DNA of 64,000 nucleotides from Branchipolynoe longqiensis (GCA_030323885.1 CM059194.1:27066363-27130362), one strand, 5' to 3'; positions 22,756-35,100 are shown, counted from the first letter of the stretch. The notes: generated from the letters alone by a model not told the origin. Made by a program: numbers and translations.

Positions 22756-23048
22756 AGAGTACAACCCCGTTAAACCAAGCTCGGTTAAACCAAACGATCG
22801 GTTAATCCAAACTTTTTTCGGCAGCCCGGCAAAATACTACCATTTATCATATAAAAAAGTTGGTTAATCCAACCAAAATTGTCGGGCCAACCACTTCCGG
22901 TGCAGTTAAACCAAACTTTCATGTGGTTTTAAGGTCATCTGAGACTTTTTTATATGATAAATGGTAGTATTTTGCCAGGTCGCCGAAAAAAGTTTGGATT
23001 AACCGATCGTTTGATTTAACCGAGGTTGGTTTAATGGGGTTAAACTGT
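22756..23048. mobile_element. pogo/Tigger-like MITE
   Basis: A long near-palindrome: the arm with CCCCGTTAAACCAAGCTCGG at the left is inverted at the right, ending GGGGTTAAACTGTA. Such GTTAAACC/GATTAACC ends beside TA are typical of pogo/Tigger-derived MITEs. Confidence 0.7.
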
Positions 23049-23137
23049 ATATACATAAAAAAAACAATAATTATAGTCTCCACATACATTGTGCATTCAT
23101 AATGCACCCCCGTGTTTGCCAAAGCCAAGTCAAAGTC

Positions 23138-23222
23138 AAAGCTCGGTTAAACCAATGATCGGTTAACCAAACAGATTTCTAGGGTCCCTTCAAGTTTGGT
23201 TTAACAGGGTTATACTGTATAT
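23138..23222. mobile_element. partial pogo-like MITE
   Basis: A second, shorter copy of the same termini (AGCTCGGTTAAACCAATGAT ... GGTTTAACAGGG). Confidence 0.6.
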
Positions 23223-23224
23223 TG

Positions 23225-23420
23225 CAACATATGTACCAACAACCGACACCATAGACTTCTCAGTAACAGGTTCTATTAAATTGACTCAGTATTGCCTTCT
23301 ATGCAGAAACAAATGTTTGATAAATGCACCAGTATTTAAATTAGATATGTAGAATCAGATGTAGATGATTGTTTTGGTTTTGAAAATGTGATACTTCATC
23401 GGACTATGCAACTTTAACTC
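23225..23420 (-). mobile_element. partial copy of the 350-bp GCATAGTCCGATG MITE
   Basis: Contains AACAGGTTCTATTAAATTGA, GTAGAATCAGATGTAGAT and a TTCATCGGACTATGCAACTT end. One end is lost. Confidence 0.7.
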
Positions 23421-23654
23421 CGTAATGATTCATCATTACCAAAAAAAAACGGACAACTGAATTGCAAGTTCACAAACATTGCATTCGGATTCATTAAAAG
23501 ATGAACAAATGTTTATTAAATGACACATTTTAAACTTTTCTAATTTGTTCTGGATTAAGTCTGAAATATAATTGTATTTTGAGGGGGGGGGGGAAATACT
23601 CAGTCATAGAAAAATAATACCAGTGTGTGATATTGGTCCAGCCTAATTCAAGAG

Positions 23655-24245
23655 CAGTTTTATGAGATTGGGCATAACCCGAGTGGTAACATGAGGATTA
23701 GCTGGGTAAAGATCAGGCGAGATGACCGAATCGAGCATATCCCCAGTGGTGATATGAGAATTGGCTGGGTAAAGATCGGGCAGGATGGCGGAATCTGATC
23801 ATGTCCCCAGTGGTGATATGAGGATTAGCTGGGTATGGATCAGACAGGATGGCCAAATCTGATCATGTCCCCAGTGGTAATATGAGGATTAGCTGGGTAT
23901 GGATCAGACAGGATGGCCGAATCTGATCATGTCCCCAGTGGTAATATGAGGATTAGCTGAATAAAGATCGGGCAGGATGACCGAATCTGATCATATCCCC
24001 AGTGGTAATATGAGGATTAGCTGGGTAAGGATCGGGCAGGATGGCCGAATCTGATTATATCCCCAGTGGTAATATGAGGATTAGCTGGGTAAAGATCGGG
24101 CAGGATGGCCGAATCTGATCATATCCCCAGTCGTAATATGAGGATTAGCTGGGTAAGGATCGGGCAGGATGGCCAAATCTGATTATATCCCCAGTGGTGA
24201 TATGAGGATTGGCTGAGTAAAGATCAGGCGGGATGGCAAATTCTA
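23655..24245 (+). repeat. 64-bp minisatellite, about nine units
   Basis: Head-to-tail units of 64 bases beginning CCCCAGTGGTAATATGAGG and containing CAGGATGGCCGAATCTGATC. Homogeneous in the middle and degenerate at both ends. The unit contains a block like the SINE A box. SINE-like sequence follows at once. Confidence 0.9.
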
Positions 24246-24330
24246 TCAAAGCGCTGACTGTGGGAAGCCATGGATTCGACAAAGTTAAACCAATGACTTG
24301 CAAAATATATATATATGCCACTACCTATCC
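24246..24330 (+). mobile_element. degenerate SINE body after the minisatellite
   Basis: ATTCGACAAAGTTAAACC and CAATGACTTGCAAAAT match the SINE segment that follows the B box (GTCAAACCAATGACTTACAA). Confidence 0.55.
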
Positions 24331-24459
24331 CGGTGCTCATCTTTAATATTGTCGTGAGGGGTGATGAAAATTGGAAATACTGCTCCTAGACCGGGAATTG
24401 AACCCACATCTCTTGCACTCTGAGCCAGTGTGCTATAACCATTACACCACCTATGCTCC
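24330..24459 (-). mobile_element. second tRNA-derived SINE family
   Basis: On the minus strand: GGAGCATAGGTGGTGTAATG (A-box-like), a B box GGTTCAATTCC, then a shared tail with CATTTTCATCACCCC-like sequence also seen at 55146-55270. A tRNA-like head followed by a shared non-tRNA tail. Confidence 0.65.
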
Positions 24460-24539
24460 CTGATGTCACCACACTACGCATGCCTACCTGTCTATGCGGC
24501 TCCTTGCCTTAGAGCTCAGTGCAGACTACTACAATATGA

Positions 24540-25022
24540 CCGGTGTTGCAGTTTCCGTGGCACACCAGTTTGCGAGGGACACATCGCTTCTGCGCATGCA
24601 TCAAAATCGAATAACATCGTCACTAACCTTATAAATTTAAGATAATGTTTTTGGTAAAGATGTTTTCTATATGTGCACCAAACGATTTGTTTCTAGGTGG
24701 TGTAGTTTTAGAGATATTTCACATTTTCTGTATGAAGATTGCTCACGACCATTGACAATGCCTGAGTTTGACGGTATGCGCAGTGCAAAACATTAGTTTT
24801 ATTCAAAATTAATAGAAGTGCAGAAGCCTAGCCTTATAAATTTAATATAATCTATTCATTGAATATGTTTTCTATATGTGTTCCAAGTGGGTTGCTTCTA
24901 GGTGGTGTAATTTGAGAGATATTTGACCTTTTTTGTATGAAGATTTGCTCATGGCCATTGACAATGCATTTGAATGTATGTGTCCCTCGCAAACTGGTGT
25001 GCCACGGAAACTGCAACACCGG
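24540..25022 (+). mobile_element. modular core MITE, two core units, terminus type 1 (best copy)
   Basis: Near-perfect inverted ends of about 42 bases (CCGGTGTTGCAGTTTCCGTG ... GTGTCCC at each end). Two core units lie in between, one shortened. This copy best defines the terminus. Confidence 0.88.
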
Positions 25023-25033
25023 ACAAGGACTGC

Positions 25034-25687
25034 TTTTTCTCAGTATCAGCAGAGAGCGTGTATACAGATGAGAGGGACAACTCCCATACTACACCATGTA
25101 ACAGATGCCGACTGTGGCGCTCCAAGTGGTGGTTGTTGAACAGTATATGACACAGCTGTCAAACTCAAGGCATTGTCAATGGTCGTGTGCAATCTTCCTA
25201 CAGAAAACGTTAAATATCTCTAAAACTACAACACCTAGAAACAAACTGATTGGAATACACATAGAAAACATGTTTACCAACAAGATTATATTAAATTGAT
25301 ATGGTTAGGGTTCTGGATTTCTATTAATTTGGAATAAAACTGACGTTTTTCACTACGCGTACGGCAAACTCAAGGCATTGTCAATGGTCGTGTGCAATCT
25401 TCCTACAGAAAAAGTGAAATATCTCTAAAACTACACCAAATAGAAACAAGCCGCTTAGTACACATATAGAAAACATGTTTACCAAAAGGATTATATTAAA
25501 TCGATAAGGTTAGGCTTCTGCATTTCTATTAATTTTGAATAAAAACAAATGTTTTGCACTACACGTATGGCAAACTCAAAGCTTGTTCAACACTAACCGC
25601 CAGGAACGCCACTGTAGCCTGTGTTACCGATTTTCGCGGGAGTTGTCTCTCTCATCTGCATACACGCTCTCTGGTATCAGGGAAAAG
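25034..25687 (-). mobile_element. element with the same core but terminus type 3
   Basis: Inverted ends contain GAGAGCGTGTATRCAGATGA and GACAACTCCC, unrelated to the CCGGTGTTGCAG ends. Inside are two core units in reverse orientation (CTCAAGGCATTGTCAATGG ... TAGAAACAA ...). Lies 12 bases from the previous element. Confidence 0.8.
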
Positions 25688-25689
25688 TG

Positions 25690-25845
25690 ACAGTAGGATA
25701 TCAAGTCATGTCACGAGTGGCCCAGTCTCTCAATTGGGTAGCATTATAAAGTGGCCATGAGTGATGAGCCTGGTTACAAATTAGCACCGTCCTGATATGA
25801 CTTGGAGTGTTAGTATGACGTAAAGCTACAACAAACAAATAAACT
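25690..25845 (+). mobile_element. 5'-truncated SINE
   Basis: Body and tail only, ending CCGTCCTGATATGACTTGG and a poor AAC-rich tail. Confidence 0.65.
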
Positions 25846-25875
25846 ATGTAAATGTAGGTACAATATTATATATAC

Positions 25876-26200
25876 AGATGAACCTCGATCCAACGGACTA
25901 ATATGGGGGAGCAGTTGTCCGTTAAAGCCGTTTGTCCATTGCAGCGAGGAAATCTGAAGCACTGGTGGTGGCTACTGAAGTATTGCTGGTGGAAGGGTAG
26001 AGTTCAGAAGACTGGGGTTCAGGAGGCTGGGGTTCAGAATGCTGGGGTTCAGGATCCTTGCGTTTAACAGATGTGTCAAGTTTCAACTGCTTGCCTCGCT
26101 GATACTGTTCCCTAATAACTAGTTCTATTTTTTGTGTGTGTCCGTTGGATCCGGAATCCGTTGCATTGGTGTCCGTTGGATCGAGGTTCATCTGTATATG
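25876..26200 (-). mobile_element. pogo/Tigger-like element remnant with a transposase-like C-terminus
   Basis: Ends ATACAGATGAACCTCGATCC and its complement at 26198, flanked by TA. The minus-strand ORF 25922-26251 holds an acidic, proline-repeat segment and a DFLAAMDKRL stretch that could be the tail of a transposase. Only about 320 bases remain, so it is internally deleted. Confidence 0.6.
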
Positions 26201-26479
26201 GATAGTGATAATCCCTTGATCGCGTGTAATAATGCCTGTAGTGTCTTGCACCCCCTCCTTCCATCATGCACCGCTCCGCCTCCTAACCTCCACTCGTATT
26301 TTGTGTCATCTATGATATGATGAATTATAGGAATATAAACAACGGATATCTGACCCTCAATTATTACCTCTCTTTATGTGTTTGGTATATAACACATTAT
26401 GCGAGTATAAATGCGCGATGGGGAATAAATGCTTGTTATAATATGTATTATCTATCCTCTTGGGTCAGCGGCCATATGA

Positions 26480-27140
26480 ATGTGTCGGGGTTAGCGCTGC
26501 AAAGCTGGTTTTCGGCGGGTTTACCGGGTTAGTGGCGATAACTCCATATGTATGTATCGGCGTTAGACAAACACTGTGAGGTTAAAGTTGCCTGCACTGA
26601 CCCCAAGCCATAGGATGGTTAACGTCGATGTTAGGGATCGATTATGGCCAAATCTATTCAATGCGATCATATTTAACAGAATTACATCCGCAATAAGTGA
26701 AATTTAATCAAATTAACCCTAAAATCGAACCGTTATTAATGCTGCCGCCGCATTGGCGGTGTAATTCATATTGTCGAATCGACGAATGTAAACTAAACAA
26801 ATCGCCGCCGCAGCGACATCGATATCCATACTACCAGAACGCCGCCGCATCGGCGGCAATATATTAGGCCCAAATCTATTCAATGCGATCATATTTACCA
26901 GAATTACATACGCAATAAGTGAAATTTCATTAAAGTAACCCTAAATTTGAAGCGATATTAACGTAGCTGCTACATCGGCGGCATTATTCATATTGTCGAA
27001 TCAACGAATGTAAACTAAACAAATAGCAGTGCTCGCCGGCTACAGGCTCACCACTTAGGCTGATACCTTAACTAACCCCGCCACGCTTTGGACACATACA
27101 TACCCCGTGACACATCTGGAACACCGGCGTTAGATAACCC
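26480..27140. repeat. two direct copies of a core shared with other MITEs
   Basis: A block of about 200 bases (CAAATCTATTCAATGCGATC ... CGACGAATGTAAACTAAAC) occurs at 26633-26812 and 26868-27065. It recurs inside the elements at 38358-39000 and 43824-44399. Flanks here lack the CCGTGTTTACACGG ends of those elements. Confidence 0.7.
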
Positions 27141-27351
27141 GGGACCCGCCTTTAACACCAGAGCTGATAAAATGTTGCTCCTACAAATGGCCCCAGTTCT
27201 ATAAATTTCCGAACTTCGCAGGTATAACAGAAGTGTTACTAATACTATACAAACCTCAGTTGGATTTATTTCCGATTGGCTGTATTGTGCAGAGTAGTTA
27301 TTCCGTTAGTGGATACAAACATTTATATTGTTGTCATCTTTACTTATCGAA

Positions 27352-27655
27352 CGTGGTGGCCAATCGGTCAGTGTGCAGGCCTCCTGTGTGGAAGATTGGG
27401 AGTTTGATTCCTGCGGTCGAGTCAAACCAGTGACATGCCAAATTCATTTTTGTCACTTCCTAGCTTGGCGCTCAGCATTAATAGGATAGGACAAGGACTG
27501 GTCAGCTCAGTGTCAGGATAATGTGAGGATATCGGGTCATGGTGCTGGCAGTCTGATTTCCCAGTGGGGTAGCACTAAAACGTCACCATGAGTGTGCATT
27601 GTCACAAGTCGGTACGCATCTTGATATGACCTTTGATGTTGCCAGGACATAAAAT
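27352..27655 (+). mobile_element. SINE with head type B
   Basis: The head is GTGGTGGCCAATCGGTCAG and a B-box-like GTTTGATTCC, different from head A. The body and end (GATGTTGCCAGGACATAAAA) are those of the main SINE family. Confidence 0.8.
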
Positions 27656-29400
27656 TCCAATGTTTTCTTTTCATTTTAGATCATTTGTATGCAGCCTATC
27701 CGTAAGTGTCTTTCATTTTTCTTCAACTCTCAAAATTATTTTAAACTAAAAGTGTTTTTAGCAAATGTCATTTTTCCTCATAATGTACTAGATTCACGAA
27801 AGATGTTCATTTTATTAGTTCGCTATATGTGGAACCCATCTATTTGAATATGTTGTGCTGCTATAACAAAAGACATTCAAAATGTTTGTTTTTTTGCATC
27901 ACTTTATTCAGTGAACTGTATCAAAAATAGCTATATACAGAGTACGCAGATTGTCATCTTCAAATTACCAACCATCACAAATATGTTGGCATTCATGAAG
28001 CAACACACGAATCCATAGAATAATGACAAACCCAAATTTATAAAGCCATTTCAAAATTATTGTAATCATCGTGCTAGAATTCTAATAACCGTGCTAGAAT
28101 TCTATTTTCAAGAAAAAGTGATTCATGGATGCCATCCCACAAGTTCAGCATTATTATGCTTCCGGAGATATTACTAAGTATTACCAACCGACATCTTCAC
28201 ACAGTTTATGTACCCTTTTACACCAAGGCCTCCATTTAAATATTTAATAGGGGGGGGGGGGGTACTCGGTGAACATGGTATGGTAAAGAGACAGTTATGA
28301 TGGCTTACATCTACAGTATTTATTTACCAGGGATGATATTTTTCGGTTTTAATACAGGTTTCCAAGGGTTTTCCCACAGCCTGGGGGTTTTCCACAGCCT
28401 GGAGGCAGTTTTGATATAGGTGTAAATTTGAAGAGAAATGAAAATGATGGGGGGTACGGTAGCTAGCCTCTAGGATGGAAATTTGCCGTCAGGATAATAA
28501 TCTCGGCTTGATTTCCGCTTTTTGTTGTTGTGCCTGAAACCACTATCATCCCTGTTTACCCTGTTTAGCAGCTGAACAAATGTACACTATTTACACGTTT
28601 GTCCTCTTTGTCTTTTTGGACTAACAATAAATAAAGCGAACTGTTTTGGTTGAGAAACAACAACATCAACAAAACACACACACACGCATTAAATGTCATA
28701 GCGTAATTTACAGCAACTTGAATAGGCCTACATCTTGACTAACTAGAACGCGCATAGCTGCCCTTGAATCGTCATTAATAATAATGATAGTCTTCCCCCC
28801 CCCCCCCCCCCCCCCGCCCCCTCTGGTTTTTTAATTGAATAATTCTGATCAATTGCTTACTACATTTTAAATCGAGACTTGAGATTCCGACATAGGCATT
28901 TTCGAACCATGTATGGTTTTTTTTCCCCACTCCCACTCACCCGTAAATGAATATCGGTATTCACAATAAAGTCCAGATTGGCTCATTTCCTTAATACAAT
29001 ATATCATAATTGGTAAAATCATGACATAAGCTAGTCCCCTCGTGTGCCTACATGTCCGATGTACTTTTATGAGTAAAACCCGTAACTACAGATAATAACT
29101 TAAAGGTACATTGACGAGCTCATAACTGTGGCAACGCCTGAATGCAAACACATCTAGAGTGGTAGCATATAATGCTACACTTCCTCCTCCATCCATACTA
29201 CGTGGCATTTATTGTTTATGGAAGAGATCCGATGTAAATAAATTAAATTAAGACTTCTTTCTGTTCTAGTAAGAACTCAGCTTGTAGTCTAGTCTTCATG
29301 CTATAAGACAAACACCGCATCTATATATATATATATGACCTCCACAAACGAAGCCTGCTACATTACCGTGAACATAGTCTGGTGACGGAACCACAACAAA
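27656..29400. other. AT-rich region without recognisable genes
   Basis: Only homopolymer runs stand out: a G-run near 28249-28262, a C-run near 28794-28815 and an AT repeat near 29322-29337. No ORF with protein-like features is seen. Confidence 0.5.
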
Positions 29401-29429
29401 CAGAAGACAGGGGCGTAGCCAGAATATTT

Positions 29430-29750
29430 TCTTTTTTAAGGGTAGGCTCAAAATTGTTTGCATGCGCTTACAGGAAATAAAGAAAAAGTTGCAAGCACAC
29501 TTTTCTAAGCGCATATTATAAAAACATGTAGTATGGGGAGAACACAACACTGTTTGGTATGGGCTTGCAGGAAATTAAAAAAATTTGCAAGCACAATTGT
29601 TTTTAAGCGCACGTTATAAAAGATTTGGTATGGGGGTCGGGGGGGGGGAACACAATTGTTTAGGGGTAAAAAAAAATTAAGCACAATTCTTTTTTAACGA
29701 CAAAAAAAAGTGCATATTATAACAGATTTAGTCATGGGGGGCTATGACAC
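29430..29750. repeat. degenerate tandem repeat
   Basis: Three blocks share CTTGCAGGAAATTAAA-like, GCAAGCACAATT and GCACGTTATAAAAGATTT-like pieces with a period of about 110 bases. The sequence after it (to 30107) holds nothing I recognise. Confidence 0.5.
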
Positions 29751-30107
29751 TGAGAAAAAACTGTTTGCACGTGCTTGCAGTGTGACAATGTAGTTACGTC
29801 CCGGTGAGTGCACATTATGAGCAGGCTGTGTGATGAGGTTGAACGTGTGTACACGGCCCGACGTGAGGTCTGAGTCATGGAAGCCGAGTGAAGTGAGTTT
29901 GGCATCTCTTCAACAGGTTCCGCTTTCATAGTGGCGCCCTCTGGTTTCTGAACGCCGCATCCCCGGTCCTGTTCCCAATCCAGGTGGCGGCACCGTAGGC
30001 TATTCACGTCACTAGAAAAGAGCAAATCGGTGGGAAATGTCGGTCAGTAAGACAAACACTTGTTCGCACTAAAGGGAGATTTTGTTTGTTTTGTTTTTCT
30101 AATTAAT

Positions 30108-30312
30108 TGATTGTTTGTTGGAGTTTTACGTACTGGCAACATCTAAGGTCGTATCAGGACAGGTACCGACTCGTGATAGTACGCACTCATTGCGACTTTA
30201 TAGTGCTGCCCCACTAGGAGATCAGGCCATGGGTACCATGACCGGATATCCTACGCAATCATATTATCCTGACACTGAGCTAGCCAGTACTTGCCCTATC
30301 TTAATAATGCCG
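30108..30312 (-). mobile_element. SINE, head missing
   Basis: Body and tail of the main SINE (GGAGTTTTACGTACTGGCAA ... CCTATCTTAATAATGCCGAG). The tRNA-like head is absent and a MITE fragment follows directly. Confidence 0.75.
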
Positions 30313-30545
30313 AGCGCCTAAAACCATATGCTTCTCCAATAATAGGTTCTATTAAAGTTGCCAAAACTCTGACACCATATACTTCTGCAGTAACAGGTTC
30401 TGTTAAATTGACTCAGTATTGCCCTCTACGCAGAAACAAATGCTTAATAAGTGCATCACTATCTAAGTTAGATATGTAAAATCAAATCTAGATAATTGGT
30501 TTGGTTTTGGAAATTATATATTTCATCGGACTATGCAGCGATAAA
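30313..30545 (-). mobile_element. partial 350-bp GCATAGTCCGATG MITE
   Basis: Contains AACAGGTTCTGTTAAATTGA and TTCATCGGACTATGCAGC. The outer part is lost at the SINE junction. Confidence 0.7.
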
Positions 30546-30582
30546 TAGACCTATTTCATATGATGTCAGCATAGGTATTTAG

Positions 30583-31090
30583 GTCAGTGCGAGCGCTGCT
30601 TGGCTGCAGGATAACACACTGTCACACTGCAAACTCAATCAGTCAATGGCTATGAGTATGAGCAATCTTCATACAGAAAAAGTTAAATATCTCTAAAACC
30701 ACACCGCCTAGAAACAAACCACTTGGAACATCTATAGAAAACATATTCAACAAACAGATTATATTAAATTTATACAGTTAGGGTTCTGCCTTTCTATTAA
30801 TTGTGAATAAAATTAACGTTTTGCACTGTGCATACCGGCAAACTCAATGCATTGTCAATGGCCGTGAGCAATCTTCATACAGAAAAAGTGGAATATCTCT
30901 AAAACCACACCACCTAGAAACAACCCACTTGGAACATATATAGAAAACATTCAACAAACAGATTGTATTAAATTCATAAGGTTATGGTTCTGCATTTCTA
31001 TTAATTTTGAATAAAATAGACGTTCTGCACTGCGCGTATCGGCAAACTCAATGGCCGTGTGCCTTCGCTCTGCAGCCAAGGTGTGCACGC
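30583..31090 (-). mobile_element. element with the same core, fourth terminus type
   Basis: Two core units in reverse orientation. The flanks share CTTGGCTGCAG as an inverted repeat (left near 30599, right near 31076), different from the other termini. The AACACACTGTCACACTGC lead-in is shared with 39775-40548. Confidence 0.65.
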
Positions 31091-31109
31091 ATACACAATG
31101 TTTATAAAC

Positions 31110-31460
31110 ATTGAAAGGGGTCTATGGACTCAGTATTTTTTTTATTCCCTTCTATGTGGCAACAAATATTAATTTTAATAAATGCACTAGTATCAAAGCT
31201 AGATATGTCGAATTAAATCTAGATATTTGTTTTCGTTTTGAAAACTTGATCTTTCCATGGAACTATGCCACTTTAATAAGTGCACCAGTATATAAGTTTG
31301 ACATGTACAAACAAATCTAAATCATAAGTCTTTTGGTTTTGAAAACCTGGACCATGCAACTTTAACAAGTGCACTGGTATCTAACTAAGCTCAAGATATG
31401 GAAACAAATCTAAATGAGTGTTTTGGTTGTGAAAATTTGATGTTTTCATCGAACTATGCA
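31110..31460 (-). mobile_element. rearranged 350-bp GCATAGTCCGATG MITE
   Basis: Three successive pieces of the family's right half (AAATGCACTAG..., TTAATAAGTGCACCAG..., TTTAACAAGTGCACTGG...) suggest internal duplication. It ends GATGTTTTCATCGAACTATG. Confidence 0.6.
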
Positions 31461-31770
31461 AAGAAGGAAGCTTCATGGTGGGTGGACCAAACCTCTTCAA
31501 TAGCATGCCACAAGACATAAGAAACAAGACAGACTGCAGCACAGACAGCTTCAAACACAAACTGGACAAATATCTCCGAACCATCCCAGATCTACCAAGA
31601 ATCCCAGGTTATACCAACCTGACAATAATGGACACTAACTCATTGCTGGGAATGACAAAGCTGCCCGCAATGACCACTGCATCCACACTAGATGACCAAG
31701 GCGGTGTCAATGACCTGGCACGACCTGAGCACCACATACTCGAACTGAACTAAACTAAACTAAATGCAAC
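31454..31770 (+). mobile_element. 3' end of a LINE
   Basis: The plus-strand frame gives GPNLFNSMPQDIRNKTDC, FKHKLDKYLRTIPDLP and ends ...LELN before a stop. An ACTAA microsatellite tail follows (about 31746-31762). This is the C-terminal end of a LINE RT of CR1/L2-like type, strongly 5'-truncated. Confidence 0.75.
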
Positions 31771-31992
31771 TCTACATGGACTAGGCACCTTTAGATAATC
31801 GATAAACGGTGCTGATTAATATTAGTTATAATAATATCAATGATAACGTTGATAATAATAATAACGATAATAATAAAGATAATAAAAAAGATGTTTAAAA
31901 TAACTAAGAAAAGAATAATAATAATAATTGTTAAAAAAGCCACTTACAGAATGAGTTATTGTGAGGTGTGTCGGCGACCGGAAGTGCCTCTG

Positions 31993-32124
31993 TTAGTTGG
32001 CGTCCAGACAGGCGGGGCAGCTGATGCAGGGCCGGTCTCGGAGGTAGCCCTCGAGAGTGCCGGGATGCTGGCAGCGTTCGTCAGGGGGCGCCACTGGACA
32101 CGTGACCCGACTGCACAGCTCAGT
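31993..32124 (-). other. coding exon 3 of the cysteine-rich protein gene
   Basis: Begins after a good acceptor (pyrimidine tract then TTTCAG) and ends with TAA at 31993-31995. It encodes module 2 and nothing else. A GTAAGT lies 45 bases after the stop (31942-31947), so a 3'-UTR intron is possible. I see no AATAAA within the next 200 bases. Confidence 0.85.
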
Positions 32125-35100
32125 CTGAAATGGAGGAAGGCGAGAGCCTTGTCAGAATATCGTGGTCCCGCATGTCGGTTGGTTGGTTGTTGGAGTTTTA
32201 CGTCCTGGCAACATCTATGGTCATATCAGGACGGGTACAGAATTGTGACAGTGCGCACTCATGGTGACTTTATAGTGCTGCCCCACTGGGAGAGCAGGCT
32301 GCTGGCACCATGACCATATGTCACATTCAGTCACATTATCCTGACACTGAGAGCCAATCAGCCCTTGCCCTATCCTAATAATGCCGATCGCCTGGCTAGG
32401 AAGTGACAAGTATCAATTGTTAAGTCATTGGTTTGACTCGATCAGGGTTCGAACCCTATGAGCTACCAAAATGACAGACGGACGCTCAACTCTTCTGGCA
32501 ATCCTGTCTGGTCCCTGCGTATCGGTGGTGTGATGTATACAGTAAAACCTCTCTAAATCCACCGACCATGGGACCGACTTTAAGTGGTCCATTTAGGGAG
32601 GTGGTCTGTTTAGAGAGTTAGAATATCCTTACAATGGTATTGTTGGGACCCAAATAAAGCGATCGATATAGAATTGGACAGTAGCACAATCATCTTAATT
32701 ATCATTAATGTCCAAATGTAATGAATAAGAAGCTAACACAAGTAGCATAAATATTATTAAGTTGTCCTTAACCCAATGTAATTAGAGACTAAGTCCACCA
32801 TCAAATCACTAATTAATACCCCCAGAGGCATAGCTACATTGCCGCACTGTAAGCACATGAAAACAGTATTATTTCTATCATCATCATATTTTGTTCATAC
32901 TAAATCTTTTATAATATACACTTTTTAAATTTTCTGATTCCACCACCCCCCCATGTGTAAGCACACGCGAACAATTTTATGTATACAATTTAGAATGTCT
33001 GGCTATGTAGACATTAATTCAAATACTTCACGACAAAATGTCGACAGCTCCGCAGAAAATGTCATCAGAATATTGCCCGCTCTGCAGAACACTTCTCGTT
33101 TATTTAATCAAAATATTCAAACCATGTCACTTAAACAAACAATAAAATACAAACCACGCACCTGACCCGTGGCTGACTTGATGTGCGCGCGACGCGCCGC
33201 ACGCCGGAACCGGAAGTTGTCGGGCAGGGGCCCCGTGCGCACGCTCGTGGCGCTGTCGACCGCTTCCGGTTGGCTGGGTGCGGGCGCGGCGCGCTTGGCG
33301 CGGTCCAGGTAGTCTTCGGGCACGTCGATGCAGTAGGGGCAGCCGAGGCAGTCGACCCACATGTCCTTACTGGGCCCGATCTCGAAGCGGAAGGCAATCA
33401 CCTCCATGAACTGACACTTGGGGTCGACGCCTACGCAGCGCATCGTCGGGCACACCGACAGAGTGCCGGGCGGGACCTGCAAGGCACAGGTGCATGGCGG
33501 GAGGTGAGAATGCGATTGATTCGCTGGTTGATTGATTGGTTGATTAATGGAGTAATTGATTGGCTGGTTGATTAATTGGTCAACTGGTTAATTGATTCAA
33601 ATTGCATAGTCCTATGGTTTTGAGTTTCTGTCATTGGCTAATTGATTAATTGGTTAATTGATTAAAATTGCATAGTCCTATGGTTTTGAGTTTCTGCCAT
33701 TGGCTAATTGATTAATTGGTCAATTGATTAAAATTGCATAGTCCTATGGGTTTGAGTTTCTGTCATTGGCTAATTGATTAATTGGTCAATTGATTAATTG
33801 ATTAACATGACATAGTCCTATGGCTTTGAGTTTCTGTCATTGGCTAATTGATTAATTGATTAAGGTTGCATAGTCCGATGGTTTTGAGTTTCTGTAAATT
33901 TTATGAGATACATATATCAAATTGATTGTTATAATCCACCATGCTTTAGTTTGAAGTAACTTTTATTTTAAATTTTAAACGTCTAATTTCTTTTTAGATA
34001 TTTGAAGTGCAAACATGTCAAATTAGTTTTGGCAAGCACACTAAAACTGTGACACCATAGGCTTCTGCTGTAACAGGTTCTATTTAAATTGGCTCGGTAT
34101 CTTCTATGTGGCAACAAATGCTTAATAAGTGCATCAATATCTAAGTTAGATGTGTAGAATCAAATCTAGATAATTGTTTTGGTTTTGAAAATTTGATGCT
34201 TCATCAGACTATTCAGCTTTAATTGATTAATTGATTATATATATTTGCAACCAATCTCACGCCACACAATGATTTAAAATCACTAAGAAAGTTGCTTAGT
34301 TCCAGTCTCTGATGTACCCAAACACATCAATACAAAACCAGTGCAGATTTACATAGACATGATCCCACATTCAAATTAAGATGATCTAGCCTTGCCACAT
34401 ACTATATATACCTCGTGTTGTTTTTTTTTGTTTTTTTTTTTTAAATTGAGGCTGTATTTATACTGTCCATAGCATATAAGCCTGGGTACCCAGGCTTGTT
34501 TTCAATGCTGGCCAGTTGTAGTGTTGGTGTTATCTTACCACACAGTGGCTGCTGATAAGGTATTTGATTGCCTGCAATTCAGTAGCAGATAGATGGTATG
34601 GTTAATAGCCTATGTTAGTTTTTTTGGATTTTATTGGCATATATGTATTTAGTTTTTCTACTCTTATTACTAGACTAGCCTACTCCTATTTACATATCAT
34701 AGGCTTGTACATAGCTGTGTGGTGTGTTATCTGGCTACTTTTGGCATGGTTACCTTCCATTGGGCGTCCCGCTGGTGGGCCGTGACATATCACATGCCCC
34801 TTTGCAGTGCAGCTTAGTGGGGGTTTCCTAGCCTTATTTTGCACAGATATTTTTTGTAAGTTTTTAGGTCAGGAATTTGTCGTTCCTTTACTGTTTGGGC
34901 ATTCCACACCTTGGCAGCCATTTCCAGCGTGCTTCTCTCAAGAACTTTTTTTAGTATGTTAGTTTAAAGCCTTGTTTCCTATTTGCTCTAACCTATCACA
35001 TGTTTACTCGAGCGTAATAAAGCAGCACCCAGAATCCTCACTTAGGCTTTTACGTCCTAGCAACATATAAGGTCATATCAGGATGTGTATGCCGAAGTGT

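Larger units (their letters stand above)
32125..33161 (-). other. intron 2 of the cysteine-rich protein gene
   Basis: 1037 bases with donor CAG|GTGCGT and acceptor TTTCAG. It holds a nearly full SINE and a pogo-like end. Confidence 0.85.

Noticed and set aside
29732..30025. Minus-strand reading frame of 97 codons
   Set aside because: No recognised domain and no repeat or splice support; could be chance.
33127..33575. Other reading frames over exon 2 (both strands)
   Set aside because: They are shadows of the GC-rich exon. Only the minus-strand frame has cysteine spacing, matching splice sites and continuity with exons 1 and 3.
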